Origin: JAFMJV01 sp034436555
GTDB lineage: Bacteria; Chloroflexota; Limnocylindria; Limnocylindrales; CSP1-4
Direction of reading: 5' to 3'
Assembly: GCA_034436555.1 (NCBI GenBank)
Contig: DAOTUU010000033.1
Location: 282,113-346,112, forward strand
DNA: 64,000 nt
A model generated the notes under the pieces. It did not search any database. It was not told the origin of the DNA and saw only the letters and a list, made by a program, of their open reading frames with translations. A program made the position numbers and the translations under genes. Position 1 is the stretch's first letter; each line of letters starts with the position of its first letter. Below are positions 15,785-23,852 of the stretch, piece after piece.

Positions 15785-18217
15785 TCAGGACGTGGACTTC
15801 GTGGTCCGCGTCCGGCGGGTGCGAGCCGCCCCGGTCGCGGTTCGGCCTCGCGCGCCACCCGATCCACGGCGGGGCTTCGCGGCGATGGCCTCGGGATCCG
15901 GGGGGCCGCCAGGGAGCTGCGACCCGACGACGACCGGCTCGGGCAGCTCCACGGGCGCACCGCAGCGCAGGCACAGCCCGACCCCGTCCGCCTTGCGCGC
16001 CACCGGGCCGCCGTCGGCATCGTGGGTCGCGCCGACCGGTTCATGGTTCGTGGTGAAGGCGCAGCGCGGGTAGCGGGAGCAGCCGTGGAACACGTTGCCC
16101 GTGCGGCGCGCCCGGCGCGCCGTGAGCGTGCCCTCGCTGCACAGCGGGCAGGTGACCGTGAACGGCAGCGGCGGCGGGGGCGGCGGCCCCGTCCGGTGGA
16201 TGTACGTGCAGTCCGGGTAGCGGGAACAGCCCGCGAACACGCCGAACCGACCGCGCTTGGCGACGAGCGTGCCCTGGCCGCACTCCGGGCAGGCCTCGCC
16301 CACGCCCTCGGCGGTGATCGCCTCCGGCTCCTCGCCCGGCAGCGGCCGGGACTCCCTGTGCTCGGGATAGAGCGAGCAGGCGAGGAACCGCCCGTTGCGG
16401 CCCAGCCGGATGACCATCGGGTGCCCCTCGGAGCAGACCTCGTCGGTCTCCTCGGTGGTGAAGTCGCGCCGGCGCAGCTCCTTGCGCTTCTCGTCCACGA
16501 GCGAGCGCAGCGGGCCGTAGAAGTCGCGCAGCAGCGGCACCCATTCCCGCTCGCCGCTGGCGATCTCGTCCAGGCGCTCCTCCATGCGCGCCGTGAACTC
16601 GAGGTCCACGAACTCCGTGAAGTGCTCCACGAGCAGGTCCGTGACGATGCCCGCGACCTCGGTGGGGTGGAGCCGCCTGTCGGTGACCGTGACGTAGCCC
16701 CGGTCCACGATCGTGCTGATCGTGGCGGCATACGTGGACGGCCGGCCGATGCCCCGCTCCTCCAGGGCCTTGATGAGCGTCGCCTCCGAGTAGCGCGGCG
16801 GCGGCTCCGTGAAGTGCTGGGTGCTCTCCACGTCCACCACGGACGTGCGGTCGCCCTCCGCGAGCGACGGCAGCGCGCCGTCCGCCTCGTCCTCGGCGCC
16901 GTCGTCGCGGCCTTCGGTGTAGACCCGGGTGAAGCCGTCGAAGAGCGTCCTGCTGGCGCTCGCCCGCAGGCCGTAGGGGCCCGCGGTCAGCTCGACGGTG
17001 GTGGTCTCGATGCGCTTGTCGGCCATCTGGGACGCCAGCGCGCGCTGCCAGATGAGCCGATACAGGTTCAGCTCGTCCTTGCCCAGCCAGCGGCGCAGCG
17101 AATCGGGGTCGCGCTCGAAGCTGGTGGGTCGGATCGCCTCGTGGGCCTCCTGGGCGCCCTTGACCTTGCCGAAGAGGCGGCCCTTGGGCATCGTGTACGC
17201 GTCGCCGTAGCGCTTCGCGATGACGCCCCGCGCCTCCCCCATGGCCACGCCCGCCATCGCGGTCGAGTCGGTGCGCATGTAGGTGATGAGGCCCACGGGC
17301 TCGCCGTCGATCTCGATGCCCTCGTACAGCCGCTGGGCGACCGACATCGTGCGCTTGGGGCTGAAGCCCAGCTTCCGGCTGGCCTCCTGCTGGAGGGTGC
17401 TGGTGATGAACGGCGGGCGGGGACTGCTCTTGCTCTGGCGGACGCCGATGCTGTCGACGACGGGCGCGAGCGCCCTGAGCCTGGCGGCGTGGTCCTGGGC
17501 GGCCCGCTCCGCCTGGATCGAGGTCTCCTTCCTGGACAGCTCGCCGCCGCGGTTGAGCGGGACGCCGTCCAGCTTCACCACATCCGCGTGGAAGCGCTCG
17601 CCGCGCACCGTCTCCAGGAGCGCCCGCAGCGTCCAGTACTCGCGTGGCGTGAAGGCCGCGATCTCGCGCTCGCGTTCCACCACGAGGCGCACGGCGACGG
17701 ACTGCACCCGGCCCGCCGAGAGGCCGGCCCGGACCTTGCGCGAGAGGAGCGGGCTGAGCGTGTAGCCCACCATCCGATCCACGATGCGCCGGGTCTGCTG
17801 CGCGTCGACCAGGTTCATGTCGATGCCGCGCGGGTGCTGGAACGCGTCCCGGATGGCACCCTCGGTGATCTCCGAGAATGTGACGCGGCGGGTCTTCGCG
17901 TCCGGGATCTCGGCGGCCTGGGCCACGTGCCACGCGATCGCCTCGCCCTCGCGATCCAGGTCGGTGGCGAGGTAGACGGTCGTGGCGCGCCCGGCCTCCC
18001 TGCCGATCTGCGTGACCTGCTTGCGCCGGTCGTCGCTGATGACGTACTCGGGCGCGAAGTCATGGTCAACGTCCACGCCCAGCTTGCCCTTGCCCGGGTT
18101 CTCCGGCAGGTCCCGGACATGGCCGTACGAGGCGAGCACCTTGTAGTCGTCCCCGAGGTAGCGCTCGATGGTGCGGGCCTTGGCGGGTGATTCCACGATC
18201 ACCAGGTTCTTCGTCAT
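15785..18217 (-). CDS. topA: DNA topoisomerase I
   Basis: Type IA topoisomerase that relaxes negative supercoils; 810 residues from the ATG at 18217. The Toprim domain starts at once (NLVIVESPAKARTIERYLG) with the acidic set in YLATDLDREGEAIAWH. The active-site tyrosine is Y313 in GLITYMRTDS, and SAGRVQSVAVRLV is the usual second signature. After the core come three four-cysteine zinc ribbons (CPECGQGTLV...CSRYPDC and CPLCSEGTLT...CSRYPRC are the clearest) and a partial fourth, LCLRCGAPVELPEP. A basic Ser/Thr/Arg/Lys tail closes the protein and probably binds DNA. TATCCT lies eight bases upstream of the ATG, and no ribosome-binding site is seen. A 13-base-pair hairpin separates it from the gene upstream. 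Confidence 0.97.
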   Translation of the reverse strand: MTKNLVIVESPAKARTIERYLGDDYKVLASYGHVRDLPENPGKGKLGVDVDHDFAPEYVISDDRRKQVTQIGREAGRATTVYLATDLDREGEAIAWHVAQAAEIPDAKTRRVTFSEITEGAIRDAFQHPRGIDMNLVDAQQTRRIVDRMVGYTLSPLLSRKVRAGLSAGRVQSVAVRLVVEREREIAAFTPREYWTLRALLETVRGERFHADVVKLDGVPLNRGGELSRKETSIQAERAAQDHAARLRALAPVVDSIGVRQSKSSPRPPFITSTLQQEASRKLGFSPKRTMSVAQRLYEGIEIDGEPVGLITYMRTDSTAMAGVAMGEARGVIAKRYGDAYTMPKGRLFGKVKGAQEAHEAIRPTSFERDPDSLRRWLGKDELNLYRLIWQRALASQMADKRIETTTVELTAGPYGLRASASRTLFDGFTRVYTEGRDDGAEDEADGALPSLAEGDRTSVVDVESTQHFTEPPPRYSEATLIKALEERGIGRPSTYAATISTIVDRGYVTVTDRRLHPTEVAGIVTDLLVEHFTEFVDLEFTARMEERLDEIASGEREWVPLLRDFYGPLRSLVDEKRKELRRRDFTTEETDEVCSEGHPMVIRLGRNGRFLACSLYPEHRESRPLPGEEPEAITAEGVGEACPECGQGTLVAKRGRFGVFAGCSRYPDCTYIHRTGPPPPPPLPFTVTCPLCSEGTLTARRARRTGNVFHGCSRYPRCAFTTNHEPVGATHDADGGPVARKADGVGLCLRCGAPVELPEPVVVGSQLPGGPPDPEAIAAKPRRGSGGARGRTATGAARTRRTRTTKSTS

Positions 18218-18225
18218 CGCGGCGG

Positions 18226-18231
18226 AGGATA
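18226..18231 (-). promoter_or_regulatory. Leaderless -10 element of topA
   Basis: TATCCT on the minus strand, eight bases from the ATG at 18217. The intervening bases CCGCCGCG contain no Shine-Dalgarno sequence. Confidence 0.55.
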
Positions 18232-18252
18232 GCACGGGGTCCTCGCCGGACC

Positions 18253-18281
18253 GCCCCCGGGCGGGGTGCCCGCCCGGGGGC
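18253..18281 (-). terminator. GC-rich hairpin, terminator-like
   Basis: Perfect 13-base-pair inverted repeat with a three-base GTG loop, downstream of the stop at 18306 and upstream of the topA promoter. There is no clear T-run after it. Its position suggests it ends transcription from the preceding gene before topA is initiated separately. Confidence 0.6.
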
Positions 18282-18305
18282 CCACGCACGCTCCCCGAGT
18301 CGCGC

Positions 18306-18683
18306 TCAGGCCTGGCGCATCCGCTGCAGCAGCTCCTCGGCGTGCGCCGCCTCCTCGGCATCGTCGACATCCGACAGGTCGTCGTCCGGCACCGCGAGCG
18401 ATCGACCCGCGTCGGATTCATCGTCCCGCTCCAGCGGCTCGCCCGCGGGCAGCGCCGGGAGGTCGGAGGCCGCCATCGCCGCCTGCGGGATCTCGATGAA
18501 GCGGATGTGGACGAGCGGATAGAGGAACCACGACTCCGTGTGGTCGATGAACCCGGGCTTTCGTCCGTCGAGGAACCGCAGGTTCGTGACGGTGATGCAC
18601 ACGTCCGCCGCGGTGGGCAGCGCGCGCAGGTCGCACACCAGCGGCTGTTCCGAGGCGAAGTGAAGGACGGCTCCCTGGATCAT
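18306..18683 (-). CDS. Conserved hypothetical protein between dprA and topA
   Basis: A 125-residue cytoplasmic protein of unknown function. The first 75 residues form a compact, probably all-beta domain (IQGAVLHFASEQPLVCDL, CITVTNLRFLDGRKPGFID, WFLYPLVHIRFIEIP). The C-terminal 45 residues are strongly acidic and probably disordered or helical. I recall similar short proteins opening with MIQGAVLHF in related high-GC genomes, but no function is known to me. The ATG at 18683 is preceded by TAGCAT with six bases between, so it probably has its own leaderless promoter. Confidence 0.75.
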   Translation of the reverse strand: MIQGAVLHFASEQPLVCDLRALPTAADVCITVTNLRFLDGRKPGFIDHTESWFLYPLVHIRFIEIPQAAMAASDLPALPAGEPLERDDESDAGRSLAVPDDDLSDVDDAEEAAHAEELLQRMRQA

Positions 18684-18689
18684 CGCTCG

Positions 18690-18695
18690 ATGCTA
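18690..18695 (-). promoter_or_regulatory. Leaderless -10 element of the 18306-18683 gene
   Basis: TAGCAT on the minus strand, exactly six bases before the ATG at 18683; no Shine-Dalgarno sequence is present. Confidence 0.55.
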
Positions 18696-18703
18696 TCCGC
18701 CCG

Positions 18704-18751
18704 GGAGCGGCGCGCGCGACGGTACGGAGGTCCCGGACCCCGCGCCGCTCC
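18704..18751 (-). terminator. Possible terminator hairpin after dprA
   Basis: An 11-base-pair inverted repeat (GGAGCGGCGCG and its complement) with a long 26-base GC-rich loop, inside the 140-base gap between dprA and the small gene. The same gap carries a twice-repeated CGCGCCGGCGCC block at 18779-18810. The long loop lowers confidence. Confidence 0.35.
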
Positions 18752-18823
18752 GGGACGCGACGGCTCACCGGTCCGGGACGCGCCGGCGCCCCGAGTCGCG
18801 CCGGCGCCCGGGGACGCGCCCGC

Positions 18824-20032
18824 TCACCCGTCCGGACCGGACGCACCCGTGGGCGAGGCGGCGGCCAGGAGCGGTCCGGAGGGCAGATGCATCGCGCCGA
18901 TCGGCGAGGTCCAGCCTCGCAGCTGGAGGAGCGTCAGCGCGCCCGCCACGACCGGCGCGGGCAGCCCCGTCCGGACGATCAGGGCATCCGACGTGGTGGG
19001 CCCCTCATGGAGCTGCTCGGCGACCGCCCGCTCGACCGACCCGAGCATCGCCAGCGCCGCGCGGTAGCCCAGGCGTGGCACGGCGCCCTCGCCCCTGACG
19101 GTCGGCGCCGCGTCGAGGCCCAGGTCCACCACGAGCTCGTCGAGGCCCACGAGCGGCCGCGCGGGCGTCTCGCGCAGCAGCGCGAGGCAGCCCGCCGCCG
19201 CGAGGTCCCCCGGGCGGCCCGGGGCGACCAGGAGCCGTCGCCCCTGCTCGAGGGCGTGGCGCGCCGTGATGAGGGCGCCGCTGCGCGCGGGCGCCTCCAC
19301 CACGATCGTGCCCAGGGAGAGGGCGCTGATGATGCGGTTGCGGCGCGGGAACGTGCCGCGCGTGGGCGCGACGTGCGGTGCGTGCTCGCTGAGGATGGCC
19401 CCGCCGCCCTCCACGATGGCGCGCCCCAGCCGGTCGTGGGCGCGCGGACCCGGATGCTCGAATCCGCCGCCGATGACGGCCACCGTGCGCCCGCCCGCCT
19501 CGACCGCCGCGGCGTGGGCCGCCCCGTCGATGCCCACCGCCAGTCCGGACACGACGACCGCGCCGGCCTCGACGAGCCGCCGCGCCACGCGCGTCGCGAG
19601 CGCCCTGCCGGACGGCGTGGGATGGCGCGTGCCCACCACCGCGACGCTTCGCGGCTCTCTGACCGCGTCGGCGGAACCGAGCCCGAAGACGGCCACCGGA
19701 GGAGGATCGAGGTCGCGCAGACGGGCTGGATAGTCGGCGTCCAGCGGCGTGAGCGCCCAGGCATCCCAGGTGCGGAGGCGGCGCTGCGTGGCGCGTGGGT
19801 CCAGGGCGCTGGCACGGATGCGGCTCGCGGTGAGCAGCGTCAGTCGTCCGGGCGCCGCATCCAGCAGCCGGCCGATGGCCCTGTCCGCGTCCGGTCCGGC
19901 GGCCGCCTCCAGCGTCGCGCGCCCGCTCCCGAAGTGGCGCACGAAGCGCCCGAGCATGCCCTCGCCCACGCCGTCCACGCTCACCAGCGCGAGCCACGCG
20001 TCACGCTCCGAGACATCCGAGCGGCCGGTCAT
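18824..20032 (-). CDS. dprA: DNA-processing protein DprA/Smf
   Basis: Single-stranded-DNA-binding protein that loads RecA during natural transformation. The 402 residues from the ATG at 20032 are normal for the family. An N-terminal helix-hairpin-helix/SAM-like part (SVDGVGEGMLGRFVRHFGSG) precedes the Rossmann core. The core has VAVVGTRHPTPSGRALA, the GLAVGIDGAAHAAAVEAGG segment, GTFPRRNRIISALS and ARSGALITARHALEQGR. A C-terminal winged-helix (DprA-WH) follows, with EQLHEGPTTSDALIVRTGLP. The start overlaps the yifB stop as ATGA, so the two competence-associated genes are coupled. Transformability of the organism is not shown by this alone, since dprA is widespread. Confidence 0.94.
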   Translation of the reverse strand: MTGRSDVSERDAWLALVSVDGVGEGMLGRFVRHFGSGRATLEAAAGPDADRAIGRLLDAAPGRLTLLTASRIRASALDPRATQRRLRTWDAWALTPLDADYPARLRDLDPPPVAVFGLGSADAVREPRSVAVVGTRHPTPSGRALATRVARRLVEAGAVVVSGLAVGIDGAAHAAAVEAGGRTVAVIGGGFEHPGPRAHDRLGRAIVEGGGAILSEHAPHVAPTRGTFPRRNRIISALSLGTIVVEAPARSGALITARHALEQGRRLLVAPGRPGDLAAAGCLALLRETPARPLVGLDELVVDLGLDAAPTVRGEGAVPRLGYRAALAMLGSVERAVAEQLHEGPTTSDALIVRTGLPAPVVAGALTLLQLRGWTSPIGAMHLPSGPLLAAASPTGASGPDG

Positions 20033-21606
20033 GCGGCGAGACCGCGCGCCATCACGTCCTGGCGCAGTGACAGTGCTGCGAGCACGTCCGGCTCGTCCAC
20101 GGGCATCCGCCCGGCCAGATCCGCCACGGTGCGCGCGACCCGCAGCACACGATGGATGGCGCGGGCGCTCAGGTTCTCGGAGGCCGCGACCTCGCGCAGC
20201 CGCCGGTTCGCCGTCGGGCTGAGCGCAGCCGCGCGCAGCAGGTCCGAGCCGGGCAGCCCCGCGTTCGGCAGCCCACCGTTGCGGGTCAGACCCGCCGAGC
20301 GCGCCTCGGCGATGCGTCGCGCCACGACCGACGACGGCTCCGGATCCGGTCCGACCAGGAGCTCCGCGGGGTCCACCCGCGACAGCCGGACCTGGAGGTC
20401 GATGCGGTCCAGCAGTGGACCGCTCATCTTGCGCCGGTACCGCTCGACGTCCGCGGGCCGGCAGGTGCACCGGCGCTCGGCATCGCCCAGCCAGCCGCAC
20501 CGGCAGGGGTTCGTGGCGGCGATGAGCTGGAGCTTCGCCGGATATCGAACCGACCCGGTGGCCCGGACGATCTCCACCGTCCCATCCTCCAGCGGCTGTC
20601 GCAGGGCGTCCAGCACGTCGCGGTCGAACTCGGCCAGCTCGTCGAGGAACAGGATGCCGTGGTGCGCCATCGTCACCAGGCCGGGCCCGAGCACGGGCCC
20701 ACCACCCACCATCGCGGCGTACGAGGTCGTGTGATGGGGGCTGCGGAACGGTCGCTGGCGGCCCGCCATCCCGGAGCCCACGCCCGCGACGCTCCGGATG
20801 ACCGCCACCTCCTGCGCCTCCGCCTCGCTCAGGGGCGTGAGGAGTCCCGGGATGCACCGCGCCAGGAGCGTCTTGCCGGCGCCGGGCGGCCCGCTCAGCA
20901 GCAGGTTGTGGCCCCCCGCGAGGGCGACCTCGAGCGCCCATCGGGCGTGCGCCTGTCCGCGCACGTCCGCGAGGTCGGCGGGCGCGAGCGACCCGGGATC
21001 GCGCTGGGCGCCATGTGCGGCCGCAGGACCCGCGGCCCCCTCCCCGCTGCCCGACACGGCCAGGGGCGGCCTGCGCACCGCGGCGCCCGCGGTTCGGCCG
21101 CGCGGACCTGCGACCAGCCTCGCGGCGTCGTCCAGGCCATCCACGCCGACCAGCTCCACGCCGTCCACGAGGGACGCCTCCGCGAGGTCCGCCGCGGGCA
21201 GGGCGATGCGCCGGTGACCCGCGCGTGCCAGGGTGGCGACCATCGGCAGCACGCCGGGCACCTGAAGCACCGTGCCCGCGAGCGACAGCTCCCCGAGGAG
21301 CGCCCACGGCTGGCGCGCCGCGACCTGCCCGGACGCGACGAGGATGCCGACCGCGATGGCCAGGTCGTACGCCGCCCCGCGCTTCCGCCGATCGGCGGGT
21401 GCCAGGTTGACCGTGATGCGGCTCAGGGGATACTCGAACCCCGCGTTCCGCAGCGCCCCGCGCACCCGTTCCCGCGCCTCGGAGAGCGCCGTGTCCGGCA
21501 GTCCCACGATGTGGCACACGGGCAGGCCGGGCGCGACATCCACCTCCACGTGGACCAGCTCGCCCCGCAACCCTGAGGTGACCGCCGTGACCAATGTCGC
21601 CAACAT
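20029..21606 (-). CDS. comM: YifB/ComM-type Mg-chelatase-like AAA+ ATPase
   Basis: A 525-residue cytoplasmic AAA+ protein. ComM of this family is a hexameric helicase that promotes branch migration when transformed DNA is integrated. The N-terminal Lon-protease-like fold domain is seen at residues 1-165 (HIVGLPDTALSEARERVRGA, RRKRGAAYDLAIAVGIL). The Mg-chelatase ATPase domain has Walker A GPPGAGKTLLAR at 239-250, the FRSPHHTTSYAAMVGGG segment, Walker B ILFLDELAEFDRDVLDALRQP and the CNPCRCGW-like ATNPCRCGWLGD. The C-terminal helical lid follows. It is the first gene of the long minus-strand run and is divergent from the sigma factor. Confidence 0.93.
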   Translation of the reverse strand: MLATLVTAVTSGLRGELVHVEVDVAPGLPVCHIVGLPDTALSEARERVRGALRNAGFEYPLSRITVNLAPADRRKRGAAYDLAIAVGILVASGQVAARQPWALLGELSLAGTVLQVPGVLPMVATLARAGHRRIALPAADLAEASLVDGVELVGVDGLDDAARLVAGPRGRTAGAAVRRPPLAVSGSGEGAAGPAAAHGAQRDPGSLAPADLADVRGQAHARWALEVALAGGHNLLLSGPPGAGKTLLARCIPGLLTPLSEAEAQEVAVIRSVAGVGSGMAGRQRPFRSPHHTTSYAAMVGGGPVLGPGLVTMAHHGILFLDELAEFDRDVLDALRQPLEDGTVEIVRATGSVRYPAKLQLIAATNPCRCGWLGDAERRCTCRPADVERYRRKMSGPLLDRIDLQVRLSRVDPAELLVGPDPEPSSVVARRIAEARSAGLTRNGGLPNAGLPGSDLLRAAALSPTANRRLREVAASENLSARAIHRVLRVARTVADLAGRMPVDEPDVLAALSLRQDVMARGLAA

Positions 21607-21640
21607 GGGCAGAGCATGCCGGGCGCCACTTCACCGGGAC

Positions 21641-21680
21641 TCATCCCCGGCTGCACCGTGGATCATCCCCGACTGCACCG
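21641..21680. repeat. Two 18-base direct repeats, possible operator
   Basis: TCATCCCCGGCTGCACCG at 21641-21658 recurs with one change at 21663-21680. The 22-base period is two helical turns. A shorter related piece, CTCATCGGGG, follows. They lie in the 216-base gap between the divergent yifB and sigma factor genes, a natural place for a regulator site. No bound protein can be named. Confidence 0.4.
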
Positions 21681-21744
21681 GGGCTCATCGGGGTCGGACC
21701 GCGGGTCCGTGGATGAGGACGGCGGCACGGTCCTGTGCCGGGAT

Positions 21745-21772
21745 GGAACAGCCGGCGCCCCTTCGCCAGTCA
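21745..21772 (+). promoter_or_regulatory. Possible ECF-type promoter upstream of the sigma gene
   Basis: GGAAC at 21745-21749 and a GTCA at 21769-21772, about 50-75 bases before the GTG, resemble the GGAAC/GTC boxes of ECF-sigma promoters, which are often autoregulated. The match is short and could be chance. Confidence 0.22.
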
Positions 21773-21822
21773 GACTCTGTGGACGCGATCCTCGCATCAC
21801 GTCACACCGAGGAAGGGGCAGC

Positions 21823-22380
21823 GTGGACCAGAGGGGACTCGTCGAGCGGGCCAGCCGGGGCGATCATGACGCCTTCGGCGCGCTCATCGGCGCGCACCTC
21901 GGGCGAATGGACAGCGCCGCCCGCCTCATCCTCCGGGACGCCGAGCTCGCCCGCGACGCGATCCAGGAGGCGACGATCCGCGCCTGGCGGAACCTGCCCG
22001 GCCTTCGGGACCCGGGCAGGTTCGAGGCCTGGCTCCATCGCCTGCTCGTCAACGCCTGCCTCGACCTCGCGCGAGGTCGGCGTCGGCTCGCCGAGGTGGA
22101 GCTCAGCGAGGTCCACGACACGCCCGTCGCAGATGCATCCGCGCGCGTGGACGATGCCGACCTCGTGATGCGCATGCTCCTCCGCCTCGAGCCGCCCCAG
22201 AGAGCCGTGGTGGTGCTGCACTACCACCTCGACCTGTCCATCGACCAGACCGCAGCGGCGCTGGGCATCCCGCCCGGCACCGCCAAGTCCCGCCTGAACC
22301 GCGCGCTCGAGGCGATGCGCATCAGCGTCGCGCACGAGATGCCGCGACCGGTTCCCGGACACACGGAGTCCGTCGCATGA
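21823..22380 (+). CDS. ECF-family RNA polymerase sigma factor
   Basis: A 185-residue extracytoplasmic-function sigma-70 factor with region 2 (about residues 5-75, including ARDAIQEATIRAWRNLPGL, the -10-recognising helix) and region 4 (about residues 110-165, LEPPQRAVVVLHYHLDLSID then GIPPGTAKSRLNRALEAM, the -35-recognising helix-turn-helix). The GTG start at 21823 follows GAGGAAGG at good spacing; the open frame to the left lacks such a site. The stop overlaps the next gene as ATGA. Coupling to a membrane-anchored protein with an exported propeller is the usual arrangement of a sigma factor and its controlling anti-sigma partner. Confidence 0.92.
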   Translation: MDQRGLVERASRGDHDAFGALIGAHLGRMDSAARLILRDAELARDAIQEATIRAWRNLPGLRDPGRFEAWLHRLLVNACLDLARGRRRLAEVELSEVHDTPVADASARVDDADLVMRMLLRLEPPQRAVVVLHYHLDLSIDQTAAALGIPPGTAKSRLNRALEAMRISVAHEMPRPVPGHTESVA

Positions 22381-23780
22381 TCCCGGCGCCCGACCATCGA
22401 CCGCTCGACCCTCAGCGGCTCCGCGCCGCCCTCGACGAGGGCGCGGGACCCGGTCGGACCGACCAGCTCGCGGACCTCGTCGCGCTGGCCAGCCGCACGC
22501 GGCAGCGGCCAGCGTGGACATTCCCCGAAAGGTGGCTTCCCATGACGGTCGCTCTCCAGCCCGCGGTGGTCCCGCGGGCGCACCTGGCGCTGCTCGCCGC
22601 GGCGCTGCTCTCGCTGATCTCCCTCGCCGCACTCCTCGCGGGCCAGGGGAGCCCGGCGCCGATGTCGCTCGGGCGGGCGCACAACGGTCTCATCGCCTTC
22701 GACTCGGGTGACGGGAACATCTACGTCGCGGATCCCGACGGCGGTCGACCACGCCTGTTCCTGGACCGCGAGGCTGAGCTGCGGTGGCCCGCGTGGGCCC
22801 CGGACGGCGCTCACCTCGCGTACTTCGAGATGGTCTCGACCGGCCCCGAGCGCACCGATGACCGGGCGCTCGTCCGCGTGGTGGATGCTGACGGGAAGGG
22901 TGACACCGACCTGACCGGGGGTCAGGCGCTGACACCGTCCATCTCGTCGCACTGGAGGACCGATGCGTCTCCCGCGGGACTGGCGTGGTCTCCCGACTCC
23001 CGATGGCTGGCCCTGTCCGTGCTCGTCGCACAGCCGCCGGGCTCCGCGGCGGTCCATCCCGCGATCGTGGTCATCGCCGCGGACGGATCGGGGGTCACCC
23101 CGCTGCCCCTCCCGCTCGACGCCTACGATCCGGCGTGGTCTCCGTCGGGTGACCGGCTCGCCTTCCATGCGCAGACGCCCTTCGAGGACTCGACCACGGG
23201 CGTCTGGACGTCGAAGGCCGACGGGAGCGGCGCGACGCTCGTGCTGTCTGCCGATGGGACCGGACCCCATGACCTCGAGACGGACTACTCGTTCTCGGGT
23301 CCGCGGTGGGACCCCACCGGGCAGTGGATCATCACCTTCGTCTCCGACGACACCTCCGAGTCCGATCACGACATCTGGGTCGTGGGCGCCGAGGGCGAGT
23401 CTCCCCACCGGCTGCTCGACGACCCGACGCCGGAGTGGTACCCGTCCTGGTCGCCCGACGGCGGGCTCGTGGGGTACCAGGGCTTCGACGCCGAGGGCGC
23501 CCTGGGGCTGCGCACGGTCCACGCCGATGGCACCGGACCCGCGGTCCTCCAGACCGGAAGCGGCAACGACGGGAACGGCCCGCTCGTGTGGGCGCCCGAC
23601 GGGGACGCCATGCTGACGTACACCGGCGAGTCGACGTCCGACGGTCGGCAGATGACCCACCCGACCATCGTCCACATCGACCCATCGGTGCCACCCACGA
23701 TCATCAGCGATCCCGGCGGCCCCCGGCCGACGGACTGGAGCGAGTGGATGGGACTGACCTGGCAGCCGCTCGGCGGCTGA
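22377..23780 (+). CDS. Membrane-anchored beta-propeller, likely anti-sigma partner
   Basis: A 467-residue protein with a cytoplasmic N-terminus of about 60 residues, one transmembrane helix at about 66-88 (LALLAAALLSLISLAALLAG) and a large external domain. The external part carries repeated TolB/WD40-like blades: WPAWAPDGAHLAYFEM, GLAWSPDSRWLALSV, DPAWSPSGDRLAFHA, GPRWDPTGQWIITFV, YPSWSPDGGLVGYQG and PLVWAPDGDAMLTYT, about six blades. Its ATG overlaps the sigma stop. By context it probably holds the sigma factor at the membrane and senses something outside. The N-terminal segment is not a recognisable zinc-binding anti-sigma domain (no HxxxCxxC), so this role is inference. Confidence 0.82.
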   Translation: MIPAPDHRPLDPQRLRAALDEGAGPGRTDQLADLVALASRTRQRPAWTFPERWLPMTVALQPAVVPRAHLALLAAALLSLISLAALLAGQGSPAPMSLGRAHNGLIAFDSGDGNIYVADPDGGRPRLFLDREAELRWPAWAPDGAHLAYFEMVSTGPERTDDRALVRVVDADGKGDTDLTGGQALTPSISSHWRTDASPAGLAWSPDSRWLALSVLVAQPPGSAAVHPAIVVIAADGSGVTPLPLPLDAYDPAWSPSGDRLAFHAQTPFEDSTTGVWTSKADGSGATLVLSADGTGPHDLETDYSFSGPRWDPTGQWIITFVSDDTSESDHDIWVVGAEGESPHRLLDDPTPEWYPSWSPDGGLVGYQGFDAEGALGLRTVHADGTGPAVLQTGSGNDGNGPLVWAPDGDAMLTYTGESTSDGRQMTHPTIVHIDPSVPPTIISDPGGPRPTDWSEWMGLTWQPLGG

Positions 23781-23799
23781 GCTCCGCGGGGTGCGGGTC

Positions 23800-23831
23800 G
23801 TGTCGTCCGCGCAGGTCACCGCGGGCGACAC
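23800..23831. terminator. Bidirectional terminator hairpin
   Basis: A 12-base-pair inverted repeat (one G-T pair) with an eight-base loop, placed in the 72-base gap between the convergent propeller gene and the cpaE-like gene. It could serve both strands. Confidence 0.6.
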
Positions 23832-23852
23832 GGCCGCTGGCCGGCGACCGAC

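Noticed and set aside
16022..18190. A 722-codon open frame opposite topA (and similar ones at 3582-5636, 38215-40209, 60516-63095)
   Set aside because: They mirror well-supported genes codon for codon, have unnatural composition (long HD/RV/LG runs) and show no family motif. High GC removes stop codons in these frames.
18779..18810. Two CGCGCCGGCGCC blocks as an operator pair
   Set aside because: They lie in the 3' region after dprA rather than before a promoter and are simple GC palindromes likely by chance at this base composition.
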